A stretch of DNA of 64,000 nt from Sphingobacteriales bacterium. Its GTDB lineage: Bacteria > Bacteroidota > Bacteroidia > Chitinophagales > Chitinophagaceae. The stretch covers positions 1 to 64,000 of the forward strand of contig SEFT01000007.1 in the NCBI GenBank assembly GCA_004144175.1. The letters are read 5' to 3'. The notes beneath the pieces were generated by a model. It did not search any database, was not told where the DNA came from, and was given only the letters and a program-made list of their open reading frames with translations. The position numbers and the translations under genes were made by a program. Shown here piece after piece: positions 49,735-60,337 of this stretch. Every line of letters begins with the position of its first letter. Positions within the stretch are counted from its first letter, which is position 1.

Positions 49735-50180
49735 TTTCCTTATTCCCTTCCGGAACGGGACGCAAAGATAGAAAGAAGTTGATTTCTGCAAAAGGTTTTT
49801 TGAAGTTTTTTTAAAAATTGCTCAAATTTTATTGGTTGGAATATATTGAGGGCTGCTGGAATGGTTGCCTATAGCGGATTGTAGCTAAGTAGGTGGTCAA
49901 GGGCAAAGTTGTAAATAGCTAGAAAGAAAATTGCCGGCTAAGGATAAATCACCTTTTTGCCAGATAGGCGTGCTATCTGCTGCCCGATAAAAAGACGTGT
50001 ATAGAAGTATAAGAACCTCATCACAAATGCAATCGCTTTCAAAATTCTATTAGGTATTTTACAACATTAAATTAATGTATTTTTACAAGAGCAGCAATTG
50101 TTTAGCTGCAAACCCCATGCCATCATAAGAAACAAGGTGTAACTGCCTGTAAGGCAACGAATAATTTACTGGTACCATAT

Positions 50181-51752
50181 ATGAAACGATTGTTAGGGGT
50201 TTTATCCCTGTTTATAGCTTTTTGCGGCGATGAAGCCAGCGCACAAGACCGTGTGATAGACCGTAATCCGGACAGACAAACACCCGGGCTGACGAGGATA
50301 GGGGAATCCCGGTCCTATTATACATACTATTATCAAAACGAAAAGGGTGGCCCAAAAGATAAAACGCGTGTAATTGCCGAAATACTCAGCGACTCTCTGA
50401 TAACTACGCACCGCGTAGCGTTCACATTGGATAAATCGGCCGAGATTGTTCATTTGTCTCCGACGCAGGATCGCCAGTTGTTCCTGATAACGGTAGACCG
50501 GGCTAAAAGCACTCGCACCGGCGCATTTATCAATGCCCTGGGCGAGGTGGCGCAAAGCAAGGCAGAAGAGGGTTTAACAAACGGAGAACTTGCTCCCGAG
50601 GCCTATCCATTCGTATTCACTCCATCGGCTGATGATATTATGTTGGTCTTCCCGGAAGTCTCGAAACAGGGAGGGTACCGAATCAGATCTATCAATAAAG
50701 AATTTGTCGAAAAATGGGCGCTAGCGTATATACCTGAAAAGGGAAACTGGAAGATAGACCGCATAGCGCAGGTAGGGCCAACCCTGCTGATAGTGCAAAA
50801 GGAAACTGCTGAAGATGGTCTGATCACGTACAAAGTAAGGGGTATCGAACCTGGCTCGGGCAACATAATGTTTGATATGCCACTTACTGATGCCAACAAG
50901 GCGCTTTGGTATCCTACGTTCATTAGGTCAGATATGGGACGCATATCTATCGGAGGGTCGGTATTCAACGGTGGAAGAACAGATGTAAAGCAGCCGGATG
51001 GACTTTTCTTTATGACCATGTCTCTGATGGGTGATGTTCAGACCCGGGCAAGCATTGCCTGGAGCGATGTAAAAGCAAAAGGCGACAAAGAGATTTCAGC
51101 TCTTTTCGATGGCCGTTCTGTAATACTGCCGCGGGCAGCTTATTTTGCACCACCGCAGGCGCACGTAGTTGTAGCTGAGGTGTTGCTGCCATCAGCCGGC
51201 AATGCACAGCCGTATAGCACGCAATCGACCGATCTGATAGCGTTTTTTACCGACCGCGAAGGCAATTATCAGCATGCCGTGCGGATAAAGAAAGGCAGCC
51301 AGGACATAGCTTCCACTTATCCTGTAGTGGCAGCTTCAGATGCTATCAGGTTGCTTGATTCAACAGCCAGCCTTTCATACCAAGGGAGTATTATTAGTTC
51401 GGCGGGTAACGCAATTGTCGCTTACACAGACAAAATAAAAGATACTACGAGATTGATCTTCCAGCCGCTGGATGCTGATGATGCAAATAAGACTAGCAGT
51501 ATAGCGCTGAGTTTTCCGGCAGCGGTAAAAGGTGGGAATAAAGCTGAAAAGATAACGCCTGCTAACATTATAATAGACCCTCAGGGGAAAGTAGTGTTTT
51601 ACGGTTATAATGGACCAAGAATGCAAGTAGCATCGAGATCTATAACGATGAAGCAGGCAGCCCGTAGGGCGGGTGAGCGCCCAACTCCGCCTGCTAAGGA
51701 TACTGACGCACCACAGCCCTTACCTGAGTCGCACAAAAATGCTAACAAGTAA
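50181..51752 (+). CDS. secreted hypothetical protein
   Basis: Signal peptide, 523 aa. Confidence 0.75.
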   Translation: MKRLLGVLSLFIAFCGDEASAQDRVIDRNPDRQTPGLTRIGESRSYYTYYYQNEKGGPKDKTRVIAEILSDSLITTHRVAFTLDKSAEIVHLSPTQDRQLFLITVDRAKSTRTGAFINALGEVAQSKAEEGLTNGELAPEAYPFVFTPSADDIMLVFPEVSKQGGYRIRSINKEFVEKWALAYIPEKGNWKIDRIAQVGPTLLIVQKETAEDGLITYKVRGIEPGSGNIMFDMPLTDANKALWYPTFIRSDMGRISIGGSVFNGGRTDVKQPDGLFFMTMSLMGDVQTRASIAWSDVKAKGDKEISALFDGRSVILPRAAYFAPPQAHVVVAEVLLPSAGNAQPYSTQSTDLIAFFTDREGNYQHAVRIKKGSQDIASTYPVVAASDAIRLLDSTASLSYQGSIISSAGNAIVAYTDKIKDTTRLIFQPLDADDANKTSSIALSFPAAVKGGNKAEKITPANIIIDPQGKVVFYGYNGPRMQVASRSITMKQAARRAGERPTPPAKDTDAPQPLPESHKNANK

Positions 51753-51758
51753 TAAATA

Positions 51759-51795
51759 GATAAAAAGCGCGCTGATCATCAGCGCGCTTTTTATC
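51759..51795. terminator. intrinsic terminator
   Basis: GATAAAAAGCGCGCTG-ATCAT-CAGCGCGCTTTTTATC. Confidence 0.85.
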
Positions 51796-51949
51796 TATCA
51801 GGCATCTGTTCGGTTGCCCTTGTCTGTATCATTAGCGTTCTGCACTATAAAATACACTATCGCAGTAATAGTCAATAGTAGTGCAATCATTGGAACCAGC
51901 ATAAAGAACAGTTTAGTTATACATTTTCACTAGGTTGGGGCTCAATCGG

Positions 51950-52375
51950 CTATGCATCGTGCATCCTGTGTTGTGGAAAGCTCTTTGTCTCAATCGATTC
52001 GCCTTTTACATATGGTATTGTTCTGGTTATTGCCGCCACACCTACTTCCAGCATACCAAATATCAGATGTGGCAAATACACATATTCCGCGAATCCAAAT
52101 AGCCATGGAGAAGCTGCAAATATTGCCCCGAAAGCGGAATCAAGGATTAAGTGGACGTGCATTGGTATCACTTTCACCAGCCCCGTTTCATAATCGGTAA
52201 AGATGCTATAAATAAGCGCGGCAGTGCCGGCCATTACCGGCAGTATCGTCTCTAGCCCATCCTGCGCAAAGCCAAATAGCCATGGTGACATGATGAGCAG
52301 TATGCCAACGGCATAATCCAGAAATCCATGCAACTTGGTAGATAAAAACCTCATAACAACTGTTTTAGTCCGCAT
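51950..52375 (-). CDS. SPW-repeat membrane protein
   Basis: Two SPWLFGFA repeats: MSPWLFGFAQDG and ASPWLFGFAEYV. Confidence 0.88.
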   Translation of the reverse strand: MRTKTVVMRFLSTKLHGFLDYAVGILLIMSPWLFGFAQDGLETILPVMAGTAALIYSIFTDYETGLVKVIPMHVHLILDSAFGAIFAASPWLFGFAEYVYLPHLIFGMLEVGVAAITRTIPYVKGESIETKSFPQHRMHDA

Positions 52376-52517
52376 GAGGAAGTAATAACTCTATGCCTGC
52401 AAGTACTAAGATTGTACTAAAGCGTGCCCATGTATGCCAACAAAAAAAGAGCAATGAAGCTCCTTTAAGTTATACTTGGTTATGAGATGTCTTAATGTAC
52501 ATGGTGTTAGCTAACCG

Positions 52518-52643
52518 CTACAATAGCAATAACTTGTAAGCGATAAAAGCGATGGTACTGAAGGTAAGTACCATACCGATGATGCCCAGATAGTTCTGGT
52601 TGCGTTGATGGATTGTGTGGTTGAATGGAGTTTTCATACGCAT
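52518..52643 (-). CDS. small membrane protein (41 aa)
   Basis: MRMKTPFNHTIHQRNQNYLGIIGMVLTFSTIAFIAYKLLLL, single TM; below the ORF track threshold. Confidence 0.4.
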   Translation of the reverse strand: MRMKTPFNHTIHQRNQNYLGIIGMVLTFSTIAFIAYKLLLL

Positions 52644-52930
52644 AAATATTTTTACGCTGTTAATAAATGTGTGTGTCTCTCTTATGTATAATGATTTGCA
52701 TGTGAGTGCTGTATAAAGCTATGAAAACTATTTTATTGCACCAAAAAAAATTAAATTTCTCAAAAAAATATTTGTAGCCACTGAAGCGGATCTCATACAA
52801 GGGTGCAGCATAGCCACGACAAATTGCCGCAGAAAGCATTGTGCTGTTATTCACAATAGCAGGCGCTTTATCCACAATTTAATATGTGCGATAAGTCCCA
52901 ACCCTACGAGTAATAGACTTGACAGGGTAT

Positions 52931-55381
52931 CTAGAAGTCGACGACTAGCTTGACGTTGATGAGGCGGGATGTAAGACGGTTAGGTACTGCAAAGGTGCCG
53001 CCGCTGGTTTGGTCCTGTATCCAGCTATACGATAAAGTATTCTGGATGCCCAGAAGGTTAAATACCTCTGCGCTAAACCAGATGTTGCGCATCTTGCTCC
53101 ATACTTTGTGGTCCTGGTGTTTTTCACCGTTCAGGAGCAGTGCGGAGAAGCCTATGTCCACACGCTTATAGTCAGGTAGGCGCAGGGTGTCCCCGTAACG
53201 TTTCTGGTCGGGCGGGCCAAAGGGAAGCCCGGTAGCATACATCAGGTTCAGGTGCATTTTATAGTTCTTCCAGCGGGGCAGATAATCTTCGAAGTACATA
53301 CCCAGCATAAAGCGCTGGTCGGTAGGGCGGGGTATATAGCCGGGGTATACCACACCGGTGATCAGTCCCGTATCGTTCCTTACAAAAGCGCTGTCGTTCA
53401 GTATGTCTTCAGAAGACTTCATAATGCCTATGCTGATCCAAGAGGTTGCATCTTTTACGATATCTCCATACAGACGTACCTCGCCACCGTAGGCATATCC
53501 TTTCGATATGTTTTGGCCAAAGTAACGGATGCGGACGTTGTCGTACTCATAAGGCACCTGGTCGTACAGCCCTTTATAATATACCTCGGTTGTGAACTTG
53601 AACGGACGTTCGTTCAGCTTGAAGTTATAGTCAGTACCGGCTACGACGTGATAAGATTTTTGTGCAAGTAATTTCTTATTTACGACACCATTCAGGTCGC
53701 GCATTTCGCGGTAGAAGGGTGGTTGCTGATACAGTCCACCTGCCACCTTAAATACTATATCTCTCTTCCATCTTGGCTTATAGGCAAATTGCGCTCTAGG
53801 ACTTATCAGTAGTTCATTATTCAGCGTGCTATAGTTGAAGCGCACACCAACCGACATAGTAAGGCCAAGCGAATCATTAAAGTGGAAGTTGTCTTGTATA
53901 AAGCCGCTGTAGCGCATATAGTCGAATGTGGCAGCCGAGCGGTAGAAGCGGGTAAGCTCTAACTTCTCCTGAAATACAGGTTGTGTAAAGCGTGCCGAGT
54001 CACGGCGTGCCCACTCGTACAGCTTATCTTCAATGCGTGTACCATTGGCATCCAGGCCCCATTGCAGGAAGTGTTTGCGGCCATCGTAAGAGCCTCTGTG
54101 GCCTACATTGCCTACGTTTACCTTCAGGTAGTTGCGGGCATAGTCGTGTATCAGGCCGGTGCCGAGGAATACTTTCGTTTGGCCGAAAGTTTCTTTACCA
54201 AGGTCAGTCTCCACCTCGCCCAGCAGGTATTCACCTCTTATATCATAGGTCTCGCGCTCATCCGTCTGAAAGCCCGATGCCAGTAGTTTAAGCTTCAAAC
54301 GTTCATTGGGGCGGTAGGTAGTTGATATACCTGCGAAGCGTGAATCGAATTGGTCGATCTCGCCGCCATCATAATCTACCGCCAGTTGAAATGCCTTATT
54401 GATAAGGCCGAAAGTACTCACCAGTGTATCGGGCACCAGGCGGAAACGGTTACGAGCGTAGTTGCCGATCAGTTCTATCTCCCACCTGCTGTTGAAGCGG
54501 TAGTTGATAAGCCCTTGCAGGTCGGTGAAGGATGGATTGTAAACGCCTTTGGTTGGTTGGGCTTGCAGCAGGTACTGGTTGCTCTTATGTCGCAAGCCTA
54601 CCAGGTAGGTCAGCTTCTCGTTCTTAGATGCGCCCTCCATAGACAGGCTGGCACCCAGCAAACTGGCCATAGCACGCCCTCTGAACTCTTTGGGGCGCTT
54701 GTAGGTAACATCCAGCACGCTCGACATCTTGTCGCCGTATTTAGCCTGAAAGCCACCTACCGAAAAGTTGACGCCCGATACCAGGTCGGCATTTATGAAG
54801 CTCATGCCCTCTTGCTGTCCCGACCGGGTAAGGTAGGGGCGGTATATTTCGAAATCGTTTACATAAACGAGGTTCTCATCGTAGTTGCCCCCGCGTACGT
54901 TGTATTGCGAGGTCAGTTCATTATTGGTGCCGACGAATGTCTTGATCATAGCCTCCACCGCGCTACCAAAGCCGGTAGTAGGCAATAGGCCCGATTTGCT
55001 CATGTCGAGCTTAATATTACCTGCTTCATCGCGGCGGTCGGCGCTCTTGGTTACTACGTCCAGTGTAGTAGCGCTTTTTTTCAGCGTTATGTCGATCGTT
55101 CTTGTTTCGCCTTCGGTAAGGGTAAGAATTCTCTTTTCTGTTTCGTAGCCTATGATGCTGTACACGGCAATAATCTCTTGCCCCGCCGGTACTTCCAGCT
55201 CGTATGTGCCTTTGGCATCGGTATTAGTACCAACGGCAGTACCTTCAATACCTATCGACACAACATCCACGCCCTTTTGCCTATTATCGGTTACCGTACC
55301 CTTTAGCTTAGCTGTCTGGGCATGAACAAATACAAATGTGAGCAGGAATATAGCTACAAGGCCAACGATTTTCCGAAACAT
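52931..55381 (-). CDS. TonB-dependent receptor with carboxypeptidase-regulatory-like N-terminal domain
   Basis: Signal, AKLKGTVTDNRQKGVDVVSIGIEGTAVGTNTDAKGTYELEVPAG, plug region, beta-barrel. Confidence 0.93.
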   Translation of the reverse strand: MFRKIVGLVAIFLLTFVFVHAQTAKLKGTVTDNRQKGVDVVSIGIEGTAVGTNTDAKGTYELEVPAGQEIIAVYSIIGYETEKRILTLTEGETRTIDITLKKSATTLDVVTKSADRRDEAGNIKLDMSKSGLLPTTGFGSAVEAMIKTFVGTNNELTSQYNVRGGNYDENLVYVNDFEIYRPYLTRSGQQEGMSFINADLVSGVNFSVGGFQAKYGDKMSSVLDVTYKRPKEFRGRAMASLLGASLSMEGASKNEKLTYLVGLRHKSNQYLLQAQPTKGVYNPSFTDLQGLINYRFNSRWEIELIGNYARNRFRLVPDTLVSTFGLINKAFQLAVDYDGGEIDQFDSRFAGISTTYRPNERLKLKLLASGFQTDERETYDIRGEYLLGEVETDLGKETFGQTKVFLGTGLIHDYARNYLKVNVGNVGHRGSYDGRKHFLQWGLDANGTRIEDKLYEWARRDSARFTQPVFQEKLELTRFYRSAATFDYMRYSGFIQDNFHFNDSLGLTMSVGVRFNYSTLNNELLISPRAQFAYKPRWKRDIVFKVAGGLYQQPPFYREMRDLNGVVNKKLLAQKSYHVVAGTDYNFKLNERPFKFTTEVYYKGLYDQVPYEYDNVRIRYFGQNISKGYAYGGEVRLYGDIVKDATSWISIGIMKSSEDILNDSAFVRNDTGLITGVVYPGYIPRPTDQRFMLGMYFEDYLPRWKNYKMHLNLMYATGLPFGPPDQKRYGDTLRLPDYKRVDIGFSALLLNGEKHQDHKVWSKMRNIWFSAEVFNLLGIQNTLSYSWIQDQTSGGTFAVPNRLTSRLINVKLVVDF

Positions 55382-55411
55382 ACTATCAACTAAAACGGTA
55401 AAAAGTTACGT

Positions 55412-56065
55412 TTATTTTCCTACCTGCTTCAGTCTTTTTATCATATCGGTAGGGTCGGGTGCCGAAAATACAGTATTGCCTGCGACCAATGTATCTACAC
55501 CCGCGTTTACCAGAGCGCCGGCGTTGTCCAATGTCACGCCACCGTCAACTTCTATCAGCGTATTGCAACCTGCATCCGTTATCATCTTGCGCGCAGCTTT
55601 TACCTTATCCAGCGCCTGGGGTATGAATTTCTGTCCGCCAAAACCGGGGTTTACGCTCATGATGAGCACAAGGTCTATCTCTGTAATAATGTTCTCTAGC
55701 AAATGCACGGGTGTATGCGGGTTGAGCGCTACGCCCGCCTTCATGCCCAGCGCCTTGATAGCTTGCAGGCTGCGGTGCAGGTGCGGGCTGGCTTCGTAGT
55801 GTATGGTCAGTATATCGGCGCCTGCTTTCTTAAACTCTTCAAAATACTTCTCCGGCTCCAGTATCATCAGATGTACGTCGAAGGTCTTCTTCGCCATCTT
55901 CTTCATGGTACCGATGATAGACATACCATAGCTGATGTTGGGCACAAAACGGCCATCCATCACGTCGAGGTGAAACCAGTCGGCCTCGCTGTTGTTTACC
56001 ATTTCAATATCCCGGCCCAGGTTCAGGAAGTCTGCAGAAAGTATAGAAGGCGCTATAATAGGCAT
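55412..56065 (-). CDS. rpe: ribulose-phosphate 3-epimerase
   Basis: MPIIAPSILSADFLNLG...WFHLDVMDGRFVPNISYG...MSVNPGFGGQKFI...EVDGGVT. Confidence 0.96.
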   Translation of the reverse strand: MPIIAPSILSADFLNLGRDIEMVNNSEADWFHLDVMDGRFVPNISYGMSIIGTMKKMAKKTFDVHLMILEPEKYFEEFKKAGADILTIHYEASPHLHRSLQAIKALGMKAGVALNPHTPVHLLENIITEIDLVLIMSVNPGFGGQKFIPQALDKVKAARKMITDAGCNTLIEVDGGVTLDNAGALVNAGVDTLVAGNTVFSAPDPTDMIKRLKQVGK

Positions 56066-56155
56066 TGCCGTATAAATATATTTGTGAAAATGAATGTGCG
56101 AAGATACAGATTTGGCAGTAGCCGATAAAGCAGCACACACATATTAAACAAACAT

Positions 56156-56740
56156 CTACTCTGCAATGTAAAACCCTATCTTATGCGGATGATCTTTTAC
56201 AATGGTGGTGCTTTCGATCTTCCGCATCAGCCAGTAGATAAGCATATCGCCACCTGCTGCCAGCGTAAAGATGATGCTGAACAGAAACAAACCTGTATGG
56301 CCGATGAACATAGCAACAACAAACGGCAGCAGTCCAAGCAGCACCAGTGGCATCATCAGCCCTATACGGTAGTGCCTTGCCTGCATGGCTTCGTTGCAGT
56401 GACAGTAGGGTGTCAGCATCTTCCAATGCACGCCAAACGATATAGACTTGTAACGCGATGGCGCAAAATAACCAAGGAACAATCCATGTATACCTTCATG
56501 CACCACAATGCCCACCAGCATCGCTATAACGAACCATAGAATGTTTATGCCCTTGAAGCCGGTGATAAGGCTCTTATCAAACTTGTGCACCAGTAAGTAA
56601 GGAATGATCATGAATATGGCGACCGGTATAAAGAAGAAGATAGCATACAGATTTGCCTTTTCAGCCGACATCGTATACTCTTTATCTGCCGGTATCACCG
56701 GGTTTTCTTTTTCCTGCATGGTCTTGTGTTCTTTGCTCAA
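56156..56740 (-). CDS. DUF3267 membrane (metalloprotease-like) protein
   Basis: VGIVVHEGIHGLFLGYFAPSRYKSISFGVHWKMLTPYCHCNEAMQARHYRIGLMMP. Confidence 0.85.
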   Translation of the reverse strand: MSKEHKTMQEKENPVIPADKEYTMSAEKANLYAIFFFIPVAIFMIIPYLLVHKFDKSLITGFKGINILWFVIAMLVGIVVHEGIHGLFLGYFAPSRYKSISFGVHWKMLTPYCHCNEAMQARHYRIGLMMPLVLLGLLPFVVAMFIGHTGLFLFSIIFTLAAGGDMLIYWLMRKIESTTIVKDHPHKIGFYIAE

Positions 56741-56788
56741 ACATAGTTTTCAGGCGGTTTAAGACCATAACCCTAAGCAGGGGATTCT

Positions 56789-57826
56789 TTACTGCTCTTC
56801 GTCGAAGTATATCTTGTAGTAGCTCTTGCCTACATGCGCATCGTAGCCTTTTTCTATCAGGTCCTTATCGCCATGTATGTATATGTGGAAGTTCTTATCC
56901 AGCTTCAGCACACTCTTAAAGACCCTGGCTTGTTTCTTTACTGCCGGTGTAGATATGCTGAAACTATCAGGTAGCTCCAGGTCGTTCATCTCCGAGTAAG
57001 TTTCCTCAAACCTGCGGAAGGAGCTGATCATACTTTCGTCAGCCATTACCTGTTTCGCAAAGGTCTCTTTGTTGAACTCGCCATTGCTGCGGAAGTACTC
57101 AACTGATTTATTCAACAGGTCTATCTGTTCGGTTTTGGTTATCTCGAAGTCCTGTGTCACTTGCTTTTCAATATACTCGCGCGTCAGGCTCAGGAATTGG
57201 TTGGTCTGATAATACTCGTCGGCCTGCGGCACTACGCCCAGGAAGGTCTCGTTCCAGTACACTGCATCCTCGCCACGGGTGCTATTGTATACCAGCACAT
57301 CAAAGCCTTGCTCGGCATTACTGGCGAATACCAGGCAGCCCTTGTCAAACTTCGTCACCTCAACCCCTTCACGCATCTGGAAGTCAAAGTCATTCTCTAC
57401 CTGTAGGTCCAGGAAGCGGCTCTTAGTTTCAGTTTTGAAGATGCCAATTGCATCCACATATTGGTTGCCGATGGAGCATTGCTCAAAGTAGCAAACATAT
57501 AGTTCGCCAGGCTTTATCTTGGGGTGGGTGGAGCTTTCAAACAGATGGCGGCCTATGTTTACGCTGTTCTTCTGAAAGCTGTCGTTCTCGGCAAGGCATT
57601 CCAGGCAATAGTTATATACCTCGCTATAGTCTAGCGCTACGGGGTGGTTAAAGCGGTATTTATCCTTATCGGTCACGAACCGCGACATGAATGCTTCGGC
57701 CAGTATCTTCTTTTCGCGCTCGGCCAGTTCCAGTTTTGCATCCGATTTTATGAACTCACCGCCAGTGCCTTTATTGCCTATATAATGAACACTAATATCT
57801 CTTAGAACTACATTGCTCAGATCCAT
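56789..57826 (-). CDS. nucleoid-associated protein (NdpA-like)
   Basis: Pattern of 37-kDa nucleoid-associated family; LELAEREKKILAEAFMSRFV. Confidence 0.8.
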   Translation of the reverse strand: MDLSNVVLRDISVHYIGNKGTGGEFIKSDAKLELAEREKKILAEAFMSRFVTDKDKYRFNHPVALDYSEVYNYCLECLAENDSFQKNSVNIGRHLFESSTHPKIKPGELYVCYFEQCSIGNQYVDAIGIFKTETKSRFLDLQVENDFDFQMREGVEVTKFDKGCLVFASNAEQGFDVLVYNSTRGEDAVYWNETFLGVVPQADEYYQTNQFLSLTREYIEKQVTQDFEITKTEQIDLLNKSVEYFRSNGEFNKETFAKQVMADESMISSFRRFEETYSEMNDLELPDSFSISTPAVKKQARVFKSVLKLDKNFHIYIHGDKDLIEKGYDAHVGKSYYKIYFDEEQ

Positions 57827-57943
57827 TGGCGCAAATTAGGCAATTGCTATTATCCTTTAATAATCAGCACCCACGGAAAATTATCTGCCAAACAAGCGGT
57901 ATATTGCAGTATAAAGATTTTTGTAAATCTGTAAAACATATCT

Positions 57944-59305
57944 ATGACAAAACATATACTCCCTTTGGTTGCTTTGCTGTTGCTGCAAACAACATCCGAT
58001 GCCAATGCACAAAGTGCCAGAAACAATGCCCTGACCGAAGCCCGTGCCCATCGTTGGGATCTTCCACTGGCAGGAGGGTCGGCCGAGAAGAATACAGATA
58101 TAGTACATTCGAGACTTGTGAAGAGCGCCTGGGGGCCTTTTGCCAATGGCGGTTTTATGTTCAAAGACTCGTCTGACTATCTGTACTCACATGATCTTGG
58201 CGAACATGTGCATATTGGTTGGATGTATGATACCATGATAACGGTAACCCGTTACCCGAATACAACACGTAACAGTGTACGTTCCCTGCATACGTTTGGT
58301 ACTATGAACAGAATAACCGACCAGGAAACACAATGGTGGGATTCTACTAATAGTGCCTGGTTTGCGGTGGGCAAATTGCAGCATACCTATTCCGGTATCG
58401 ATCTGCTATCGACTGTAAAGTCAGATTATGTGAACGGTGCCTGGACTCCAATTTTAAAGACGGAGTACTATACTAATTGGACCGCCAATACTAAAACTAC
58501 ATTGCTGCAAACTTGGGATGCTGCACAGAGTAAATGGGTATATGACCAAAGAGAAGTGACTATGTATAATAGCATGAATTGGGAGGACACCATAAAGAAG
58601 GAAAAGTTTGTAGGTAGTGCATGGGTAGCCGAAAAGATAACTGCATTTACCAATACTACCCGCCCCGGCACACTCATAGAGCGGTTTGTGAAGGTGGGTT
58701 CTGCATGGGTACCGGAGTACAAAGAAACGAATACCTACAACGGCAGCGGACATCGTACCGAAAGCGAATTCCAGACTTATAATCAACTGGCTGGTATCTG
58801 GAACGATCCGATGAAAGAAGAATACACGTACGACCTTCACCTCAACCCGACAGAGACCGTCACCTCCAACTGGGTATCTGGCGCGTACCAGAAAACTTCA
58901 AGAGAGGTGGCTAGTTATAATAAGTATGACCAGTTGCTGATAAGCACTATGTACACCTGGGATGCGAACTTTTCGCAGTGGATACATACGGCTGCCGATA
59001 TAGAGCAGCGTAACTACTATAAGGAGTACGTGAACATGGCTGTGAGCGACACAAAGAGCATTGCGGATGTAAGTGTGTACCCCGTACCTGCAAGCAATAT
59101 GCTGAATGTAGAAACTAAAGACAACCAGAGTTCAATAATAACTATCACAGATATGCTCGGTAAGGCGGTGAAAAACGTACAGGCGTCGAACGTGCCTGGT
59201 GGAGTGGTGGCGATAGATGTGCAGGATATGCCTGCCGGGGTTTATCTGCTTCGGGTCGATGGCAGCAGAGGTACTGCTACCAAAAGGATCAGTATCGTAC
59301 GATAG
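57944..59305 (+). CDS. T9SS type A sorting domain-containing secreted protein
   Basis: Signal peptide; VYPVPASNMLNVE...MPAGVYLLRVDGSRGTATKRISIVR. Confidence 0.85.
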   Translation: MTKHILPLVALLLLQTTSDANAQSARNNALTEARAHRWDLPLAGGSAEKNTDIVHSRLVKSAWGPFANGGFMFKDSSDYLYSHDLGEHVHIGWMYDTMITVTRYPNTTRNSVRSLHTFGTMNRITDQETQWWDSTNSAWFAVGKLQHTYSGIDLLSTVKSDYVNGAWTPILKTEYYTNWTANTKTTLLQTWDAAQSKWVYDQREVTMYNSMNWEDTIKKEKFVGSAWVAEKITAFTNTTRPGTLIERFVKVGSAWVPEYKETNTYNGSGHRTESEFQTYNQLAGIWNDPMKEEYTYDLHLNPTETVTSNWVSGAYQKTSREVASYNKYDQLLISTMYTWDANFSQWIHTAADIEQRNYYKEYVNMAVSDTKSIADVSVYPVPASNMLNVETKDNQSSIITITDMLGKAVKNVQASNVPGGVVAIDVQDMPAGVYLLRVDGSRGTATKRISIVR

Positions 59306-59365
59306 TAAGCACAGTTTTGAGGGGTAGGAGAGGCCTCAGGATTTGTGTAACTTTGTAGTACCAGT

Positions 59366-59777
59366 ATGGAACCAATTGAATTCAGAACGGATTTCGGGCA
59401 TGTGTATGCTACTGTAGAATATGATGAAGAGCTTAATGCACTTGTAGATACCTGGACAGGTAAGTTTGACACGCAGGCCAACTTTAAAAAGGTGCTTACC
59501 GCTATTGTTGACTTGTTTGGGGACAGGTGCCAATAAATGGCTGGCAGACCTTACGGCAATGGAAGGGTCTTTTGATGAGTCCGGGCCATGGCTGGTAAAT
59601 GAGCTAATGCCTCGTGCCATATCAAATGGGCTGGATTATGAAGCTCTGGTATTGCCCAAAAACCTATATGCTAAACTTGCTGCTGTAGATGCCATTACCC
59701 GCATACGGCATGTAGAGATAAAACGATTTGGAGAACTGGAAGAAGCCCGCGAATGGTTGATGGAAAAGACCAGATAG
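59366..59777 (+). pseudogene. STAS/SpoIIAA-like host protein split by apparent 1-nt insertion
   Basis: MEPIEFRTDFGHVYATVEYDEELNALVDTWTGKFDTQANFKKVLTAIVDLFGDRCQ* then TGANKWLADLTAMEGSFDESGPWLVNEL...EWLMEKTR*; removing one G from 59519-59522 gives 137 codons. Confidence 0.75.
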
Positions 59778-59788
59778 TAGGTGAACAT

Positions 59789-59824
59789 AAAAAATAGCCG
59801 GTAGTCATCTACCGGCTATTTTTT
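59789..59824. terminator. bidirectional intrinsic terminator
   Basis: AAAAATAGCCGGTAG-TCAT-CTACCGGCTATTTTT. Confidence 0.85.
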
Positions 59825-59841
59825 ATGTTTTCTAGCGTCGC

Positions 59842-60063
59842 TTACAGTCTGCGATCGCTTTTGTCTGGACCTTCTGTGATTCGTTCTTCGCCTTTTTCGC
59901 GGCCCAATTCCTGGTTGCCCTTACGGCCTTCTTCCAGTTCACGATCCAAACCTACTTCTTGTACATTTGGTTTCTGGTTCAGGTCTTTTTCCTGTTGTTC
60001 TTGTCCTTGCTGTCTTCCGTGTTCCTGATTGTACAGGTCTTTTTTCTCTTGTCTCATATTCAC
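59842..60063 (-). CDS. small hydrophilic, probably disordered protein
   Basis: 73 aa, Glu/Gln/Lys/Arg-rich; terminator downstream. Confidence 0.5.
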   Translation of the reverse strand: MNMRQEKKDLYNQEHGRQQGQEQQEKDLNQKPNVQEVGLDRELEEGRKGNQELGREKGEERITEGPDKSDRRL

Positions 60064-60337
60064 CAGTTTTGGTTTCCCTTATAGTATTTAAATAGCGTGC
60101 CACCTATATGACCTAAACTGTTAAGGTTCTGTAAATTACGAGCAAGCTATAGCCCGCTACAAGCAAAAATAATCAGTTCGCTGTGGCTTTCTTCCGCTTC
60201 ATTAACACGGGGTTGAATATGTAATAATTGTTTTTTCTCTTTGCATCAGGAATCTCTAGTTCTTTACTTGTTGGCGGCAAAGAATATAGCTATTCCTGTT
60301 ATTTAATGAGGTGAGCAACCTATAGCATTCGTATTTT

